Origin: CAIZQW01 sp942493055
Lineage (GTDB): Bacteria > Verrucomicrobiota > Kiritimatiellia > RFP12 > UBA1067
Assembly (NCBI GenBank): GCA_942493055.1
Contig: OW818680.1
Coordinates: 5,518,001-5,582,000, forward strand
Reading direction: 5' to 3'
Length of the DNA stretch: 64,000 nucleotides
The translations under genes were made by a program, and so were the position numbers. This document shows, in pieces, positions 8,151-16,196 of this stretch. Every line of letters starts with the position of its first letter. Within the stretch, counting starts at the first letter, position 1. Below the pieces are notes generated by a model that saw nothing but the letters and a program-made list of their open reading frames with translations, had not been told where the DNA came from and did not search any database.

Positions 8151-10031
8151 CTAGTCAACAACGGACCACTCCAGCTTCCTGAATTTTGGCTCTGTACCTT
8201 TCCAGGCAGCACCAAGGACAAGCGTCTTTCCGTCCTTGGCGCGAAGCGTCTCCTTGTCGCCAAGCCGAAGCTCCTTGATTCCCTTCCAAGACGTGAGCGG
8301 CTCGCCGGAGGCATTCCGGAAATCGGCGGGCGCAAGCAGGACACGCTGCCACTCCGTGCCGCCTTTGAGCTGGATCTCCGCGGCATGGCTGTCCAGTCCG
8401 ATGACCAGCTTGTTCGCCTGCTCGGAACGCACCTCGAGTGCGAGTTTGGCGGATGCCGGTGCTTGCCACTTCGGGTCGTAGAGCTTATGCGTCTTGAGCG
8501 GCCAGTTCCCTGTAATGTCGTAGGTGAACCACTCTTTCTGCCAGTCGGCTTCAAAGGCTTCAATCACGAGCGACGGCTTGTCCGTGGCCTTCACGTTGGC
8601 TGCTTGAAGTTGAGACGGAGTTGCAATCACCATGCGAGAGGAGAGATTGAAGTCCTTCGCCGTATAGACGCCATAGTAATAGCCTGCGCCCGTCACGGGC
8701 TTTTCCAAGGGGTAGCGCACATTAGTGTAGACCCACAGCGGACGATCCGTGCTCAGCAGGGGCATTTCAGCGACCCACAATCCGTTTTGTTGTTTAGCCT
8801 TCGCATGATGCCAGAAGCGTGCGATGGTGTTCTCGTGGTTGTTCTTTTCACTCTCCATCTGCCCCTGCTGGGTGTAGAAGACATCTACCCAAAGAAACGT
8901 TCTTGAGGCATCAGGCTTGACCGTGAAGGTCGGGATGCCGGTGGCAGTCTTCAAGGTCAATGCTCCCTCGGGCGTGGCAGGGCACACAAAGCTTCCCTTG
9001 AGATGCTGATCAAACCAGAGCGGACCTGCGACTTGATACGGTTCTGTGTCCTGATGGTTGTGGTGGGGCGAGCAGGTCACGCGCCAGGCCGGGCTCTTGA
9101 TCTCTGCGAGCGCCTTCTCGAGGTCGTTGATGCGTCCATGGAAGTCATTGGCAGGACTCAGGAAGATGATCGGACAGGTGATGCGCTTGAGATAGACGTT
9201 GTCTGCAAGGGTCGCAGCATAGAGCGCATTATCGCTTGCGCGGTCGGTGATGCCGCCGCAGGAGGGCGCAGCAGCCTTGACACGCGGATCGGCTCCGGCG
9301 GTGAGTACCGTGAGCTTGCCGCCCATGGAGTGTCCATAAACCCCGAGCTTTTCAGGATCGACTTCCGGCTGTTGCTCCAAGAAGGTGAGCGCCCGCCGTG
9401 CAGCCAGCGTGCAGAGGAACCAGGGGTTGTTGCGTGGCGACTCTATTGCGTCCAAGGTCCAGGGCTGAGGCGCGACATTGGCAAAATGATTCCTCTCATT
9501 CCGGCACGGCGCATGATAGCCATCGAGCGCACCCCAGTCCGTGGTGACCTTGTACTTCGGGTCATTGGTCTTGTTCGCCCAGAAGAGTGCGACGACATCC
9601 GGGTTCACCGCATAATCCGGTGCGGTGATGCGACCGGCCCACGCGATGGAGAAGGTGGCATAGCCGCGCTTGGCATTGGTCAGCGGCGCCTTGTAGTCCG
9701 CATACTGTCCGCCGCCGTGGATTTGCAGCAGTCCGGGCAGCTTCGTGCCACCCTTTGGAAAACCATAGACGCCGGCGAGCATCGCCTTCTGTCCCTTGAA
9801 CATGCCGATGCGAAGACGCACGACGCGCAGCACGACGCCATCCTCTTCCCTTTCCTTCAGCACCTCAGAATCCAGTGGTTCCTTGCGCGGATCATATCCC
9901 GACCACAGTTCCTCAACTGTCCGAGGCGCTTTGCCATCCCGTAAGGGCGGCAAGCTCTCTTCCATGCCAGTCAATGTGGTTGAAGCGAGAATAAGCACGC
10001 CTAAAAATACGCTCAGCGGTTGCTTGATCAT
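8151..10031 (-). CDS. Secreted alpha/beta-hydrolase esterase
   Basis: A 626-residue exported protein. The start at 10031 has AAAGGA six bases upstream and gives a signal peptide (MIKQPLSVFLGVLILAST). The N-terminal half is an alpha/beta hydrolase: an oxyanion-hole-like LLQIHGGG (101-108), the nucleophile elbow GHSMGG with Ser235, and a likely catalytic His in SPHHNHQDTEPY. This pattern is typical of acetyl-xylan-esterase or dienelactone-hydrolase-like carbohydrate esterases. The C-terminal 200 residues form a beta-rich module. It starts 11 bases after the GH106 stop, so the two are co-transcribed, and it may remove acyl groups before the glycosidase acts. Confidence 0.75.
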   Translation of the reverse strand: MIKQPLSVFLGVLILASTTLTGMEESLPPLRDGKAPRTVEELWSGYDPRKEPLDSEVLKEREEDGVVLRVVRLRIGMFKGQKAMLAGVYGFPKGGTKLPGLLQIHGGGQYADYKAPLTNAKRGYATFSIAWAGRITAPDYAVNPDVVALFWANKTNDPKYKVTTDWGALDGYHAPCRNERNHFANVAPQPWTLDAIESPRNNPWFLCTLAARRALTFLEQQPEVDPEKLGVYGHSMGGKLTVLTAGADPRVKAAAPSCGGITDRASDNALYAATLADNVYLKRITCPIIFLSPANDFHGRINDLEKALAEIKSPAWRVTCSPHHNHQDTEPYQVAGPLWFDQHLKGSFVCPATPEGALTLKTATGIPTFTVKPDASRTFLWVDVFYTQQGQMESEKNNHENTIARFWHHAKAKQQNGLWVAEMPLLSTDRPLWVYTNVRYPLEKPVTGAGYYYGVYTAKDFNLSSRMVIATPSQLQAANVKATDKPSLVIEAFEADWQKEWFTYDITGNWPLKTHKLYDPKWQAPASAKLALEVRSEQANKLVIGLDSHAAEIQLKGGTEWQRVLLAPADFRNASGEPLTSWKGIKELRLGDKETLRAKDGKTLVLGAAWKGTEPKFRKLEWSVVD

Positions 10032-10042
10032 GTTGCATCCTT

Positions 10043-13000
10043 TCATTTGTTGTCCGCCTCGATACAACGGAGGAGTTTCACCGGACCGAGGAGCCCTGAT
10101 TCAAGTAAAGGGGACTCCGGAGTATAGAAGCGATAGAAGCACCAGGTCACGCGCTCCTTCTCCGGAAGTTTTTGGTCCCCGATCAGGCGATTCGGCCAGA
10201 GATTGGTAATACGAATCTCGATCTTGTTTTCCCCGGCTTGGATTGCCGAGGTGATGTCTGCACGGAAGGGCGTTTTCCATAAGACCCCCAGGGCGCGTCC
10301 ATTGACGAAGACCTCGGCGACGTTCTTGACAACTCCGAGATCAAGGTCGATTCGCTGTCCGGGCTTCAGGAACGCTTTCTCAAGGGTAATTGTCTTCGTA
10401 TACGTGGCTGTTCCTGAAAAATATTTGACTCCCTCTAGCGGATGCTCAGTCCAGGAGATCAACGAAGCAAAAGCGATTGCTTCTGCAGGTGCGCGCCGAC
10501 CTGCTTGGAACAAGACCGTCCAGGGCCCCTCAAGCGCAACAGGCGCGGACTCGGTATGCGGAACAGCCTGCTGCTGGGCAGCGGACAGTAACTCGGCTGC
10601 AGCAGCTGGATGGCGGAACACCACAAAGAAGGCCTCTGACGGATTCATACGGACAGTGACCGCAGTTCTGGCCCCCTCGCTTTTGTAGACGGACGCCTTT
10701 GCGATTTTGCCTGTCTCCGGATGCCAGATCTCGGGGATCTTCCCCAAGACACGGAAATTAAGCGTGGCTTCTTCCATGCGGTCTTGCTGATTGCAGACGT
10801 AATAGATCTCTGTTTCTCCCTGTTTGCGGTGGATGTAACGGATGTCCGCATCGGCTTTGCCACTGACCGCTTCGAAGTCCAATACGAGATTGTCGTTTTT
10901 GAAAATGGACTCGAAGGAGTCATTGGCGATGACGCGTCCCTTCCCGACCTTCCTCACTGCTGGCGCAGGGCCCTCGGGCCACAGTTCGTTAGCCATCTCC
11001 TGGATGCGATGGTCTGCCTGGGGGAAGTCCGTCAAAGAGGGTGCAGAGGAAGGTTTCGCGTTGACGACGATGGTTGCGCCAGCCTTGGCCAGGTCGCTGA
11101 TCTTCCGTAGCGCATGGACGGTGAACTGGGCATTCTCCGGCATCACCAGGTAAGCGTAGCTCATGCCGTCCGGCAAGACCACGCGACCTTCTTTCACAAC
11201 CATCTTGTTCAGGCTTGTCCAGTCGCAGCAATCATAGTCGTAGCCTGCGGGCAATATCGGCTTCATCCGCTTTCTTGGGTCGAGGACTCTGGGAACGTAG
11301 TACCAGACCGAGTTGGGCGCGCCTTCCCCGTAGAAATAGCAGACATCCGCGACAAAGAGACCTTGACGCAGAAGATGTTGGCAGCGTGTGATATACTGGA
11401 TCCAGTTGCGCCCCTGTTCCCACCAGGTCAGCGTCCGGTCAAAATTCAAGCCGAACTGTCCCAGCGTCATCCCCGGGACGCGCTCATCGGGCTGATGCAC
11501 ATAGCGGTGGAAGACCATCTCATTCATACCCAGGCAGAATTGACGGTCGCCGATGGGTTTAAGTTGTGCCGGATCCATCTGCCAGCCATCGGCATATCCG
11601 AAGGCCGTAAAAGCTTCGCACGACGTAATCGTCTTGCCATAAATGTGCGACCCCACGGCGGCCTCTTTCGTGTTGTCGCTTCCGCCCAAGCCCAAGTACC
11701 GGTCGGGCCCCGGTTTCGCCTCGATCCAGAACTCGCCCTGGGGAACATCCATGAGGCCCAGACACTGCAAACCATCAGCGATGGCTGGAATGCCGATGCC
11801 CGGCGCTTCACCGTCCAGCAGGATGTCATGTTCATGACAGAACTCACGGAAGGTGCCATAGAAGTTTTCCGCGTAGAGGTCAGCGATCGTGCGCCGGTAA
11901 TCCCAAAGAAAGCGCTCGGTTTCATCCACGTTATTGACAATCCGCCCGGTGACGGCTAGGAGCCAGCTCATGCAGTCATAGCCTCGGCGTTTTTTGAACT
12001 CGCGGGAAAAATCCGCTGTCCAGGTCTGGGGGCCGCACTCCCAACTGTCGATGTTGATTGTGAGCGGTACTTTGCGGTTCCCCTTTTTATGCTGCTCGAG
12101 AACTTGTCCGACCAATCCCCTTTCCAGGTGAGTCAGGATGGCCTTTCGGCACATCTTGTCCGCCTCAAGTCCCGGCGGATTTTTGTCCGTGGGATGATCC
12201 GGAACCATGCGCTTGCCAGTTGAGGTGTGGCCAAAGCGGATGATTGTCCAGTTTCCTTCAGGGAGTTTACAACGCACCTTTCCAGAGGCATCCAGGTGCG
12301 CTGTTAAATCGATGATCTTCTTGCTGTCAATCGTCTGCTCTCTCGGGACAGCAAAGGGTGTCGGGACGAATACTGTCGGATGGTTGCTGGAACGCGCGGC
12401 TTTGAAGTTGGCACCCTTCAATCGGGCGCTACCGAGAGTCATCTCATTCAGGGTGAACGCATGATTCTTAGGCGCGCTGAACTCCACTTTATAAAAGCGG
12501 GATGTTGTTTCAGCAAAGCCCTCGGAGAGCACTTTTGCCCCTGAAAGACTAAACGTTGTGCGGCTGTGCAGGGAGCAGATGGGTTGCCATTTCATGCCGT
12601 CCGCGCTTGAGAATAGCGTGGCCGCGATAGAAGGATGGACGTTATGCCCCTCCGACAAGAAGAGCTGCACAGAGGCGGCCTTCTTGGGTGTCTCAAATTC
12701 AAACTGGATGAATTGTTTTCCCTCCCCCGCACGGATGCTCTCTCCGGTTGCAGGGTTTCCATCAACGAGTGTATTTGTTTTCAGGCCGGGAATATCCGAC
12801 GTGATTTTAGGATTGAAGGCGACAAGAGGAAGGTCGTCGCCAGGAAGGGTCGGGAAGGCAAAGAGCTTCAGGTCGCGGTAGTAGTCTTCCACTTTCTCCG
12901 GGTGCGGAAGTTGGAGCGTGCCATCGAAGGGGCCTTTTTGAAGGGTCTCACTCCAGACGAGTTTCTGCATGGAAAGTTCTGGCGTGATCCACGGCCCGCC

Positions 13001-13399
13001 CGCGCCGGAGCAACCAATGGCATTTGAGAAGCCTAGGATCAGGCCGAGGCGCTTCGCCTCCTTCTCGGCATGCGCCACAGCGTCAAACCACTCCGGCGAC
13101 AAGTACTTGACATCGCCGAAGGGCCCCCCTTGCGGCATGGTCGTGATCTGCGCCCCTTTCAGGCCAATCCGCTTCATGGCTTCCAGGTCCTTGGTGATCC
13201 CCTCCTTTGAGACATTGTTACTGATCCAATGCCACCATGTTCTGGGGCGGCTCTCCATTGGGGGATTAAAAAAGGCCTGCTCAAAGGGGTCTCCTTCGCG
13301 CTTACCCTGCTTCGCCTGTTTTTGTGCCCCTGACTCCGCTGCATGCAAACAGGCAATGCCCGCAATGGCCAGTCCTCCCGCAAATAGAATCCGTCTCAT
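10043..13399 (-). CDS. GH106-type glycosidase (alpha-L-rhamnosidase family)
   Basis: An 1,118-residue exported enzyme. The start at 13399 has GAGAGGGTG directly upstream and a promoter at 13427-13455, which rules out the longer in-frame start at 13459. The signal peptide is MRRILFAGGLAIAGIACLHA. The N-terminal segment has TWWHWISNNVSKEGITKDL, the characteristic opening of the GH106 family, and DSWECG near residue 449 lies in the catalytic barrel. A galactose-binding-like beta-sandwich (SGTATYTKT to GLLGPVKL) closes the protein. GH106 members usually cleave alpha-L-rhamnosides of plant or algal polymers; the exact linkage is unknown. It heads the operon with the esterase. Confidence 0.82.
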   Translation of the reverse strand: MRRILFAGGLAIAGIACLHAAESGAQKQAKQGKREGDPFEQAFFNPPMESRPRTWWHWISNNVSKEGITKDLEAMKRIGLKGAQITTMPQGGPFGDVKYLSPEWFDAVAHAEKEAKRLGLILGFSNAIGCSGAGGPWITPELSMQKLVWSETLQKGPFDGTLQLPHPEKVEDYYRDLKLFAFPTLPGDDLPLVAFNPKITSDIPGLKTNTLVDGNPATGESIRAGEGKQFIQFEFETPKKAASVQLFLSEGHNVHPSIAATLFSSADGMKWQPICSLHSRTTFSLSGAKVLSEGFAETTSRFYKVEFSAPKNHAFTLNEMTLGSARLKGANFKAARSSNHPTVFVPTPFAVPREQTIDSKKIIDLTAHLDASGKVRCKLPEGNWTIIRFGHTSTGKRMVPDHPTDKNPPGLEADKMCRKAILTHLERGLVGQVLEQHKKGNRKVPLTINIDSWECGPQTWTADFSREFKKRRGYDCMSWLLAVTGRIVNNVDETERFLWDYRRTIADLYAENFYGTFREFCHEHDILLDGEAPGIGIPAIADGLQCLGLMDVPQGEFWIEAKPGPDRYLGLGGSDNTKEAAVGSHIYGKTITSCEAFTAFGYADGWQMDPAQLKPIGDRQFCLGMNEMVFHRYVHQPDERVPGMTLGQFGLNFDRTLTWWEQGRNWIQYITRCQHLLRQGLFVADVCYFYGEGAPNSVWYYVPRVLDPRKRMKPILPAGYDYDCCDWTSLNKMVVKEGRVVLPDGMSYAYLVMPENAQFTVHALRKISDLAKAGATIVVNAKPSSAPSLTDFPQADHRIQEMANELWPEGPAPAVRKVGKGRVIANDSFESIFKNDNLVLDFEAVSGKADADIRYIHRKQGETEIYYVCNQQDRMEEATLNFRVLGKIPEIWHPETGKIAKASVYKSEGARTAVTVRMNPSEAFFVVFRHPAAAAELLSAAQQQAVPHTESAPVALEGPWTVLFQAGRRAPAEAIAFASLISWTEHPLEGVKYFSGTATYTKTITLEKAFLKPGQRIDLDLGVVKNVAEVFVNGRALGVLWKTPFRADITSAIQAGENKIEIRITNLWPNRLIGDQKLPEKERVTWCFYRFYTPESPLLESGLLGPVKLLRCIEADNK

Positions 13400-13426
13400 A
13401 TCACCCTCTCCAAAAAGCCCATTTAG

Positions 13427-13455
13427 ATTATACTGGGAGTCCCCTGGCATCTCAA
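13427..13455 (-). promoter_or_regulatory. Promoter TTGAGA-N17-TATAAT for the GH106 operon
   Basis: On the minus strand, TTGAGA (13450-13455) and a perfect TATAAT (13427-13432) are 17 bases apart, 28 bases before the GH106 start at 13399. This is the closest match to sigma-70 consensus in the window. Confidence 0.7.
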
Positions 13456-13472
13456 GCACAGAGGTGTTATTT

Positions 13473-13760
13473 CTACTGGAACTGAATCAGGGTGCCACTC
13501 CACCCCTCAGCCGGGAAGAAGGACCCTGTCCCGGAGAGGACGCTGGGGAGGTTCGTTGCATTCAAGAACGCCTTGCGCTGCTTCACGCCGTCAATATAGA
13601 GATTGCGGATGACAAACGTGCCGGGGCCGAGATCGACCTTCGCACCGCCGGTGACATAGACGTTCATGTTGGTCGAGAGTAGTGTGTGAAACTGAGCATA
13701 CCCCCCTTGTCTTAGAGCCATATTCTTTTCTAAACATACTGTTTCCCCTTTTCGGATCAA
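13473..13760 (-). pseudogene. C-terminal remnant of a beta-strand-repeat surface protein
   Basis: The frame runs 95 codons from a TTG with no clear ribosome site. The conserved part (VDLGPGTFVIRNLYIDGVKQ, then NLPSVLSGTGSF) resembles the closing segment of proteins with autotransporter-associated beta-strand repeats, in which an inserted strand ends in SGTGSL-type motifs. The N-terminal third shows no signal peptide and looks unrelated. The best reading is a decayed or truncated remnant between the GH106 gene and its divergent regulator; a genuine small protein cannot be excluded. Confidence 0.4.
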
Positions 13761-13846
13761 CGCCGGGAAAACGACTTTTTGCGTTTATGTCCAAGCGCCT
13801 CTCTTGAATACTTTGAATGTAGCATTCGATCGTCAGTAAAACAACA

Positions 13847-13880
13847 GACAATTCGTGCAATAATCGGACAAATTGTGCAA
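13847..13880 (+). promoter_or_regulatory. Candidate operator: two direct repeats 20 bp apart
   Basis: GACAATTCGTGCAA (13847-13860) and GACAAATTGTGCAA (13867-13880) repeat with a 20-base period, and a shorter GACGTGCA follows at 13884. AraC-family regulators commonly bind tandem half-sites about two helical turns apart, so this is a plausible site for the XylR-type regulator encoded from 13922, acting on itself and on the divergent GH106 operon. Confidence 0.5.
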
Positions 13881-13921
13881 TTTGACGTGCACCAGGTTAA
13901 AAAATTCGCTATAGTCATCAC

Positions 13922-15037
13922 ATGAAACGGAAAACATCCATTCTCTTTCTGCTCGCCTGGAATGACTATCGCATCTTTCAAGGCATCAGCCGGTATGCGC
14001 ATCAAGCCGGATGGCAGATGGACACACGACATTTTTTTCTCAATATCTTTCCTAAGGACCGCACCTTCCAGGGGATGATCGCCATGTATCACCATGACCC
14101 GGCAGTCAGGGCGTATATCCGAGAGAAGGCGAAGCATGTGCCGACCGTCATTCTGGGCACACAGAATCCAGGGGTTAAGGCTCCCATGGTCATGCCTGAT
14201 AACTGCCAGGCTGGACGTTTGGCCGCTGATCATCTGTACGGCCTATTTCATAAGCATTACGGCTGGTTTGCCTGCGATACCTGTCCGTCTGGAAAGGAAC
14301 GTAAGCTCGCCTTTGAAGGCCGGCTTCGCGAAATGGGCTTCTCCTGCGCTGATCTTTCGTGTGGCAAAGCTCCTTTCAATGCCACAACGGTCATGAACAA
14401 ACTGAAGCAAAGCCCCAAACCCATCGGCGTGATGGCCCGTGATGATCATGACGCCGCTGTGCTGCTCGACCTCTGTCAACGTGCCGGACTGCGCACGCCT
14501 GAGGAGGTCGCGGTGATCGGGGTGGGCGATCTCGAGTCGCTATGCGCCTTCTCGCCCTTACCCGTCTCCAGTATCAGTCTGGATATGGATGAACTCGGCT
14601 TTCGCTCTGCTGCGGTTCTCGATGAGCTGATGCATGGGCGGCCTGTCCCGAACAAGACAGTCATACCGCCAGGTCCTCTGACCCGACGCCTCTCGACCGG
14701 ATGTCTCGCCATCACCCATCCGCACCTACGACAGGTTGTCAATAGGATCGACAGGGATTTTAAGACGCTTATGACCATGGATGACCTTGCCGCAACAGCA
14801 GGCATCTCCCGACGTCAACTCTACCTGCTGTTCGAAAGCGAGATGCGCTGTTCGCCCTGTGATTACCTGCTGAACGTCCGTCTGGAACATGCCCAAAAAC
14901 TGATCGCTGATAACAAGCTCCACCTGAACGAGATCGCACAGGTCTGCGGCTTTAACACCCCGCGGACCCTCCATCGGATATTCCTTCAACGCTTTGGGCT
15001 CTCACCTTCTAAATGGGCAAAAAAAGGAAAATTATGA
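13922..15037 (+). CDS. XylR-type transcriptional regulator (AraC family)
   Basis: A 371-residue regulator with two parts: a periplasmic-binding-protein-like sensor (about 5-270, including IGVMARDDHDAAVLLDLCQ and VAVIGVGDLESLC) and a C-terminal AraC-type double helix-turn-helix (about 275-370, including MDDLAATAGISRRQLYLLFE and LNEIAQVCGFNTPRTLHRIF). This architecture matches the XylR group, which senses a sugar and activates catabolic genes. It is divergent from the GH106-esterase operon and overlaps the downstream aldo/keto reductase by four bases. A TATAGT box ends only six bases before the ATG and no ribosome site is visible, so the transcript could be leaderless or the start could lie elsewhere. 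Confidence 0.85.
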   Translation: MKRKTSILFLLAWNDYRIFQGISRYAHQAGWQMDTRHFFLNIFPKDRTFQGMIAMYHHDPAVRAYIREKAKHVPTVILGTQNPGVKAPMVMPDNCQAGRLAADHLYGLFHKHYGWFACDTCPSGKERKLAFEGRLREMGFSCADLSCGKAPFNATTVMNKLKQSPKPIGVMARDDHDAAVLLDLCQRAGLRTPEEVAVIGVGDLESLCAFSPLPVSSISLDMDELGFRSAAVLDELMHGRPVPNKTVIPPGPLTRRLSTGCLAITHPHLRQVVNRIDRDFKTLMTMDDLAATAGISRRQLYLLFESEMRCSPCDYLLNVRLEHAQKLIADNKLHLNEIAQVCGFNTPRTLHRIFLQRFGLSPSKWAKKGKL

Positions 15038-15939
15038 AAAGAATAAAATTGTCAAAGACGGGTCCTGAATTTTCACGTATGGTCTATGGTACATGGCGGC
15101 TGCTGGCGAGCAAGCCGGATGCGCAGGAGATCAACCGCCGTCTGCACGCCTGTGTGGAACTCGGCATCACGACCATCGATACAGCGGAGATCTACGGGCG
15201 GTACACGGTTGAAGAGGCGCTCGGCGCGGCACTCGCGCTCTCGCCGGGGTTGCGCGACAAACTTGAGATCGTCACCAAGGCTGGCATCTATGTGCCCAAC
15301 GACTATCATCCCGAACGCCGCACAGCCCATTACAACGCTTCGGGCGCGCGGCTGATCAAGAGTCTTGATAAATCAATGCGTCTGCTGGGGACGGATCACG
15401 TCGAGCTATTCCTGGTACATCGTCCGGACTGGCTGACCCGCGCCGATGATACGGCGGCCGGATTGAATGAATTGATGCGGTCTGGGAAGATCAAATCTGC
15501 AGGCGTTTCAAATTTCAGTGCTTCGCAATTTGATCTGCTGAATGGCGTGATGGAGCAGCCGCTGGTCACCAACCAGATCGAGTTTAACCTGCTGCACATG
15601 GAGCCGATCCTGGATGGAACCTTGCACCAGTGTGAAAAGCTGGGGATTGTTCCGATGGCGTGGAGTCCCCTCGCAGGGGGACGCCTCTTTAACGCGGAAG
15701 AGCCAGCTGCTGCGCGTCTCGCTGAAGCAGCAAAGGAGATGGCGGAACGCACGCATGGCGCGACGCTGGAGCAGCTTGCCTACGCGTGGATTATGGCCCA
15801 TCCGAGCCAGCCGCTGCCCGTCATCGGCACCAACAAGCTTGAACGCATCCAATCCGCAGCAAAGGCCGTTGACATTGTTTTGCAGCGCGAAGATTGGTAT
15901 GCGCTCTGGCAAGCCGCGCAGGGACGGAAGGTCCCGTGA
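15034..15939 (+). CDS. Aldo/keto reductase (YdhF-like)
   Basis: A 301-residue NADPH-dependent oxidoreductase of the aldo/keto reductase superfamily. The start at 15034 gives an ATGA overlap with the regulator stop, with AAGGAAAATT before it. Family features: YGTWRL near the start, the catalytic Asp and Tyr region ITTIDTAEIYG, KAGIY, LVHRPDW, GVSNFSASQ and NQIEFNLLH, and a cofactor-binding end with PVIGTNKLERI. Co-expression with the sugar regulator suggests reduction of a released sugar or a sugar-derived aldehyde, but the substrate is unknown. Confidence 0.85.
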   Translation: MKRIKLSKTGPEFSRMVYGTWRLLASKPDAQEINRRLHACVELGITTIDTAEIYGRYTVEEALGAALALSPGLRDKLEIVTKAGIYVPNDYHPERRTAHYNASGARLIKSLDKSMRLLGTDHVELFLVHRPDWLTRADDTAAGLNELMRSGKIKSAGVSNFSASQFDLLNGVMEQPLVTNQIEFNLLHMEPILDGTLHQCEKLGIVPMAWSPLAGGRLFNAEEPAAARLAEAAKEMAERTHGATLEQLAYAWIMAHPSQPLPVIGTNKLERIQSAAKAVDIVLQREDWYALWQAAQGRKVP

Positions 15940-16003
15940 GGCTTGTCTGCAACTTCAACTTCTTTGCCCACGGAACACACGGAAAGCACGAAAAAACGGG
16001 GAT

Positions 16004-16037
16004 CTTCGTCTCCTTACTTAATCTTATTACTTTGTCT
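16004..16037 (+). repeat. CTTCGTCTCC / CTTAATCT dispersed repeat
   Basis: Two overlapping motifs here recur near 33890-33991: the plus-strand motif around CTTAATCTTATTACTTTG returns at 33890-33910 with one mismatch, and CTTCGTCTCCTTACTTAATC returns in inverted orientation at 33972-33991 with one mismatch. Confidence 0.6.
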
Positions 16038-16088
16038 AAGATGGATGAGCGGATGGACAAGGTTGACCGCTTTGACTTAAAATGGGTG

Positions 16089-16143
16089 TGATAAACACCT
16101 TCGTAAATGCGCATCAAAAAAACGCATTTACGAAGGTTTATCA
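16089..16143. repeat. Long hairpin upstream of the giant surface-protein gene
   Basis: The left arm (16089-16111) and right arm (16123-16143) pair over 21 bases with a two-base bulge (AC) around an 11-base A-rich loop. No T-run follows on the plus strand. It lies about 50 bases before the start at 16197, so it could end upstream transcripts, stabilise the mRNA leader or bind a regulator. Confidence 0.7.
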
Positions 16144-16196
16144 TGTGAAAAATATGTTACGATATAAGAAAGTGTGTTTCAGAAAGGATTATGCGT

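Noticed and set aside
8033..8563. 176-codon open frame on the minus strand
   Set aside because: It runs in another frame across the 3' end of the esterase gene, is rich in Arg and Ser, and starts in the intergenic repeat; it is a frame shadow.
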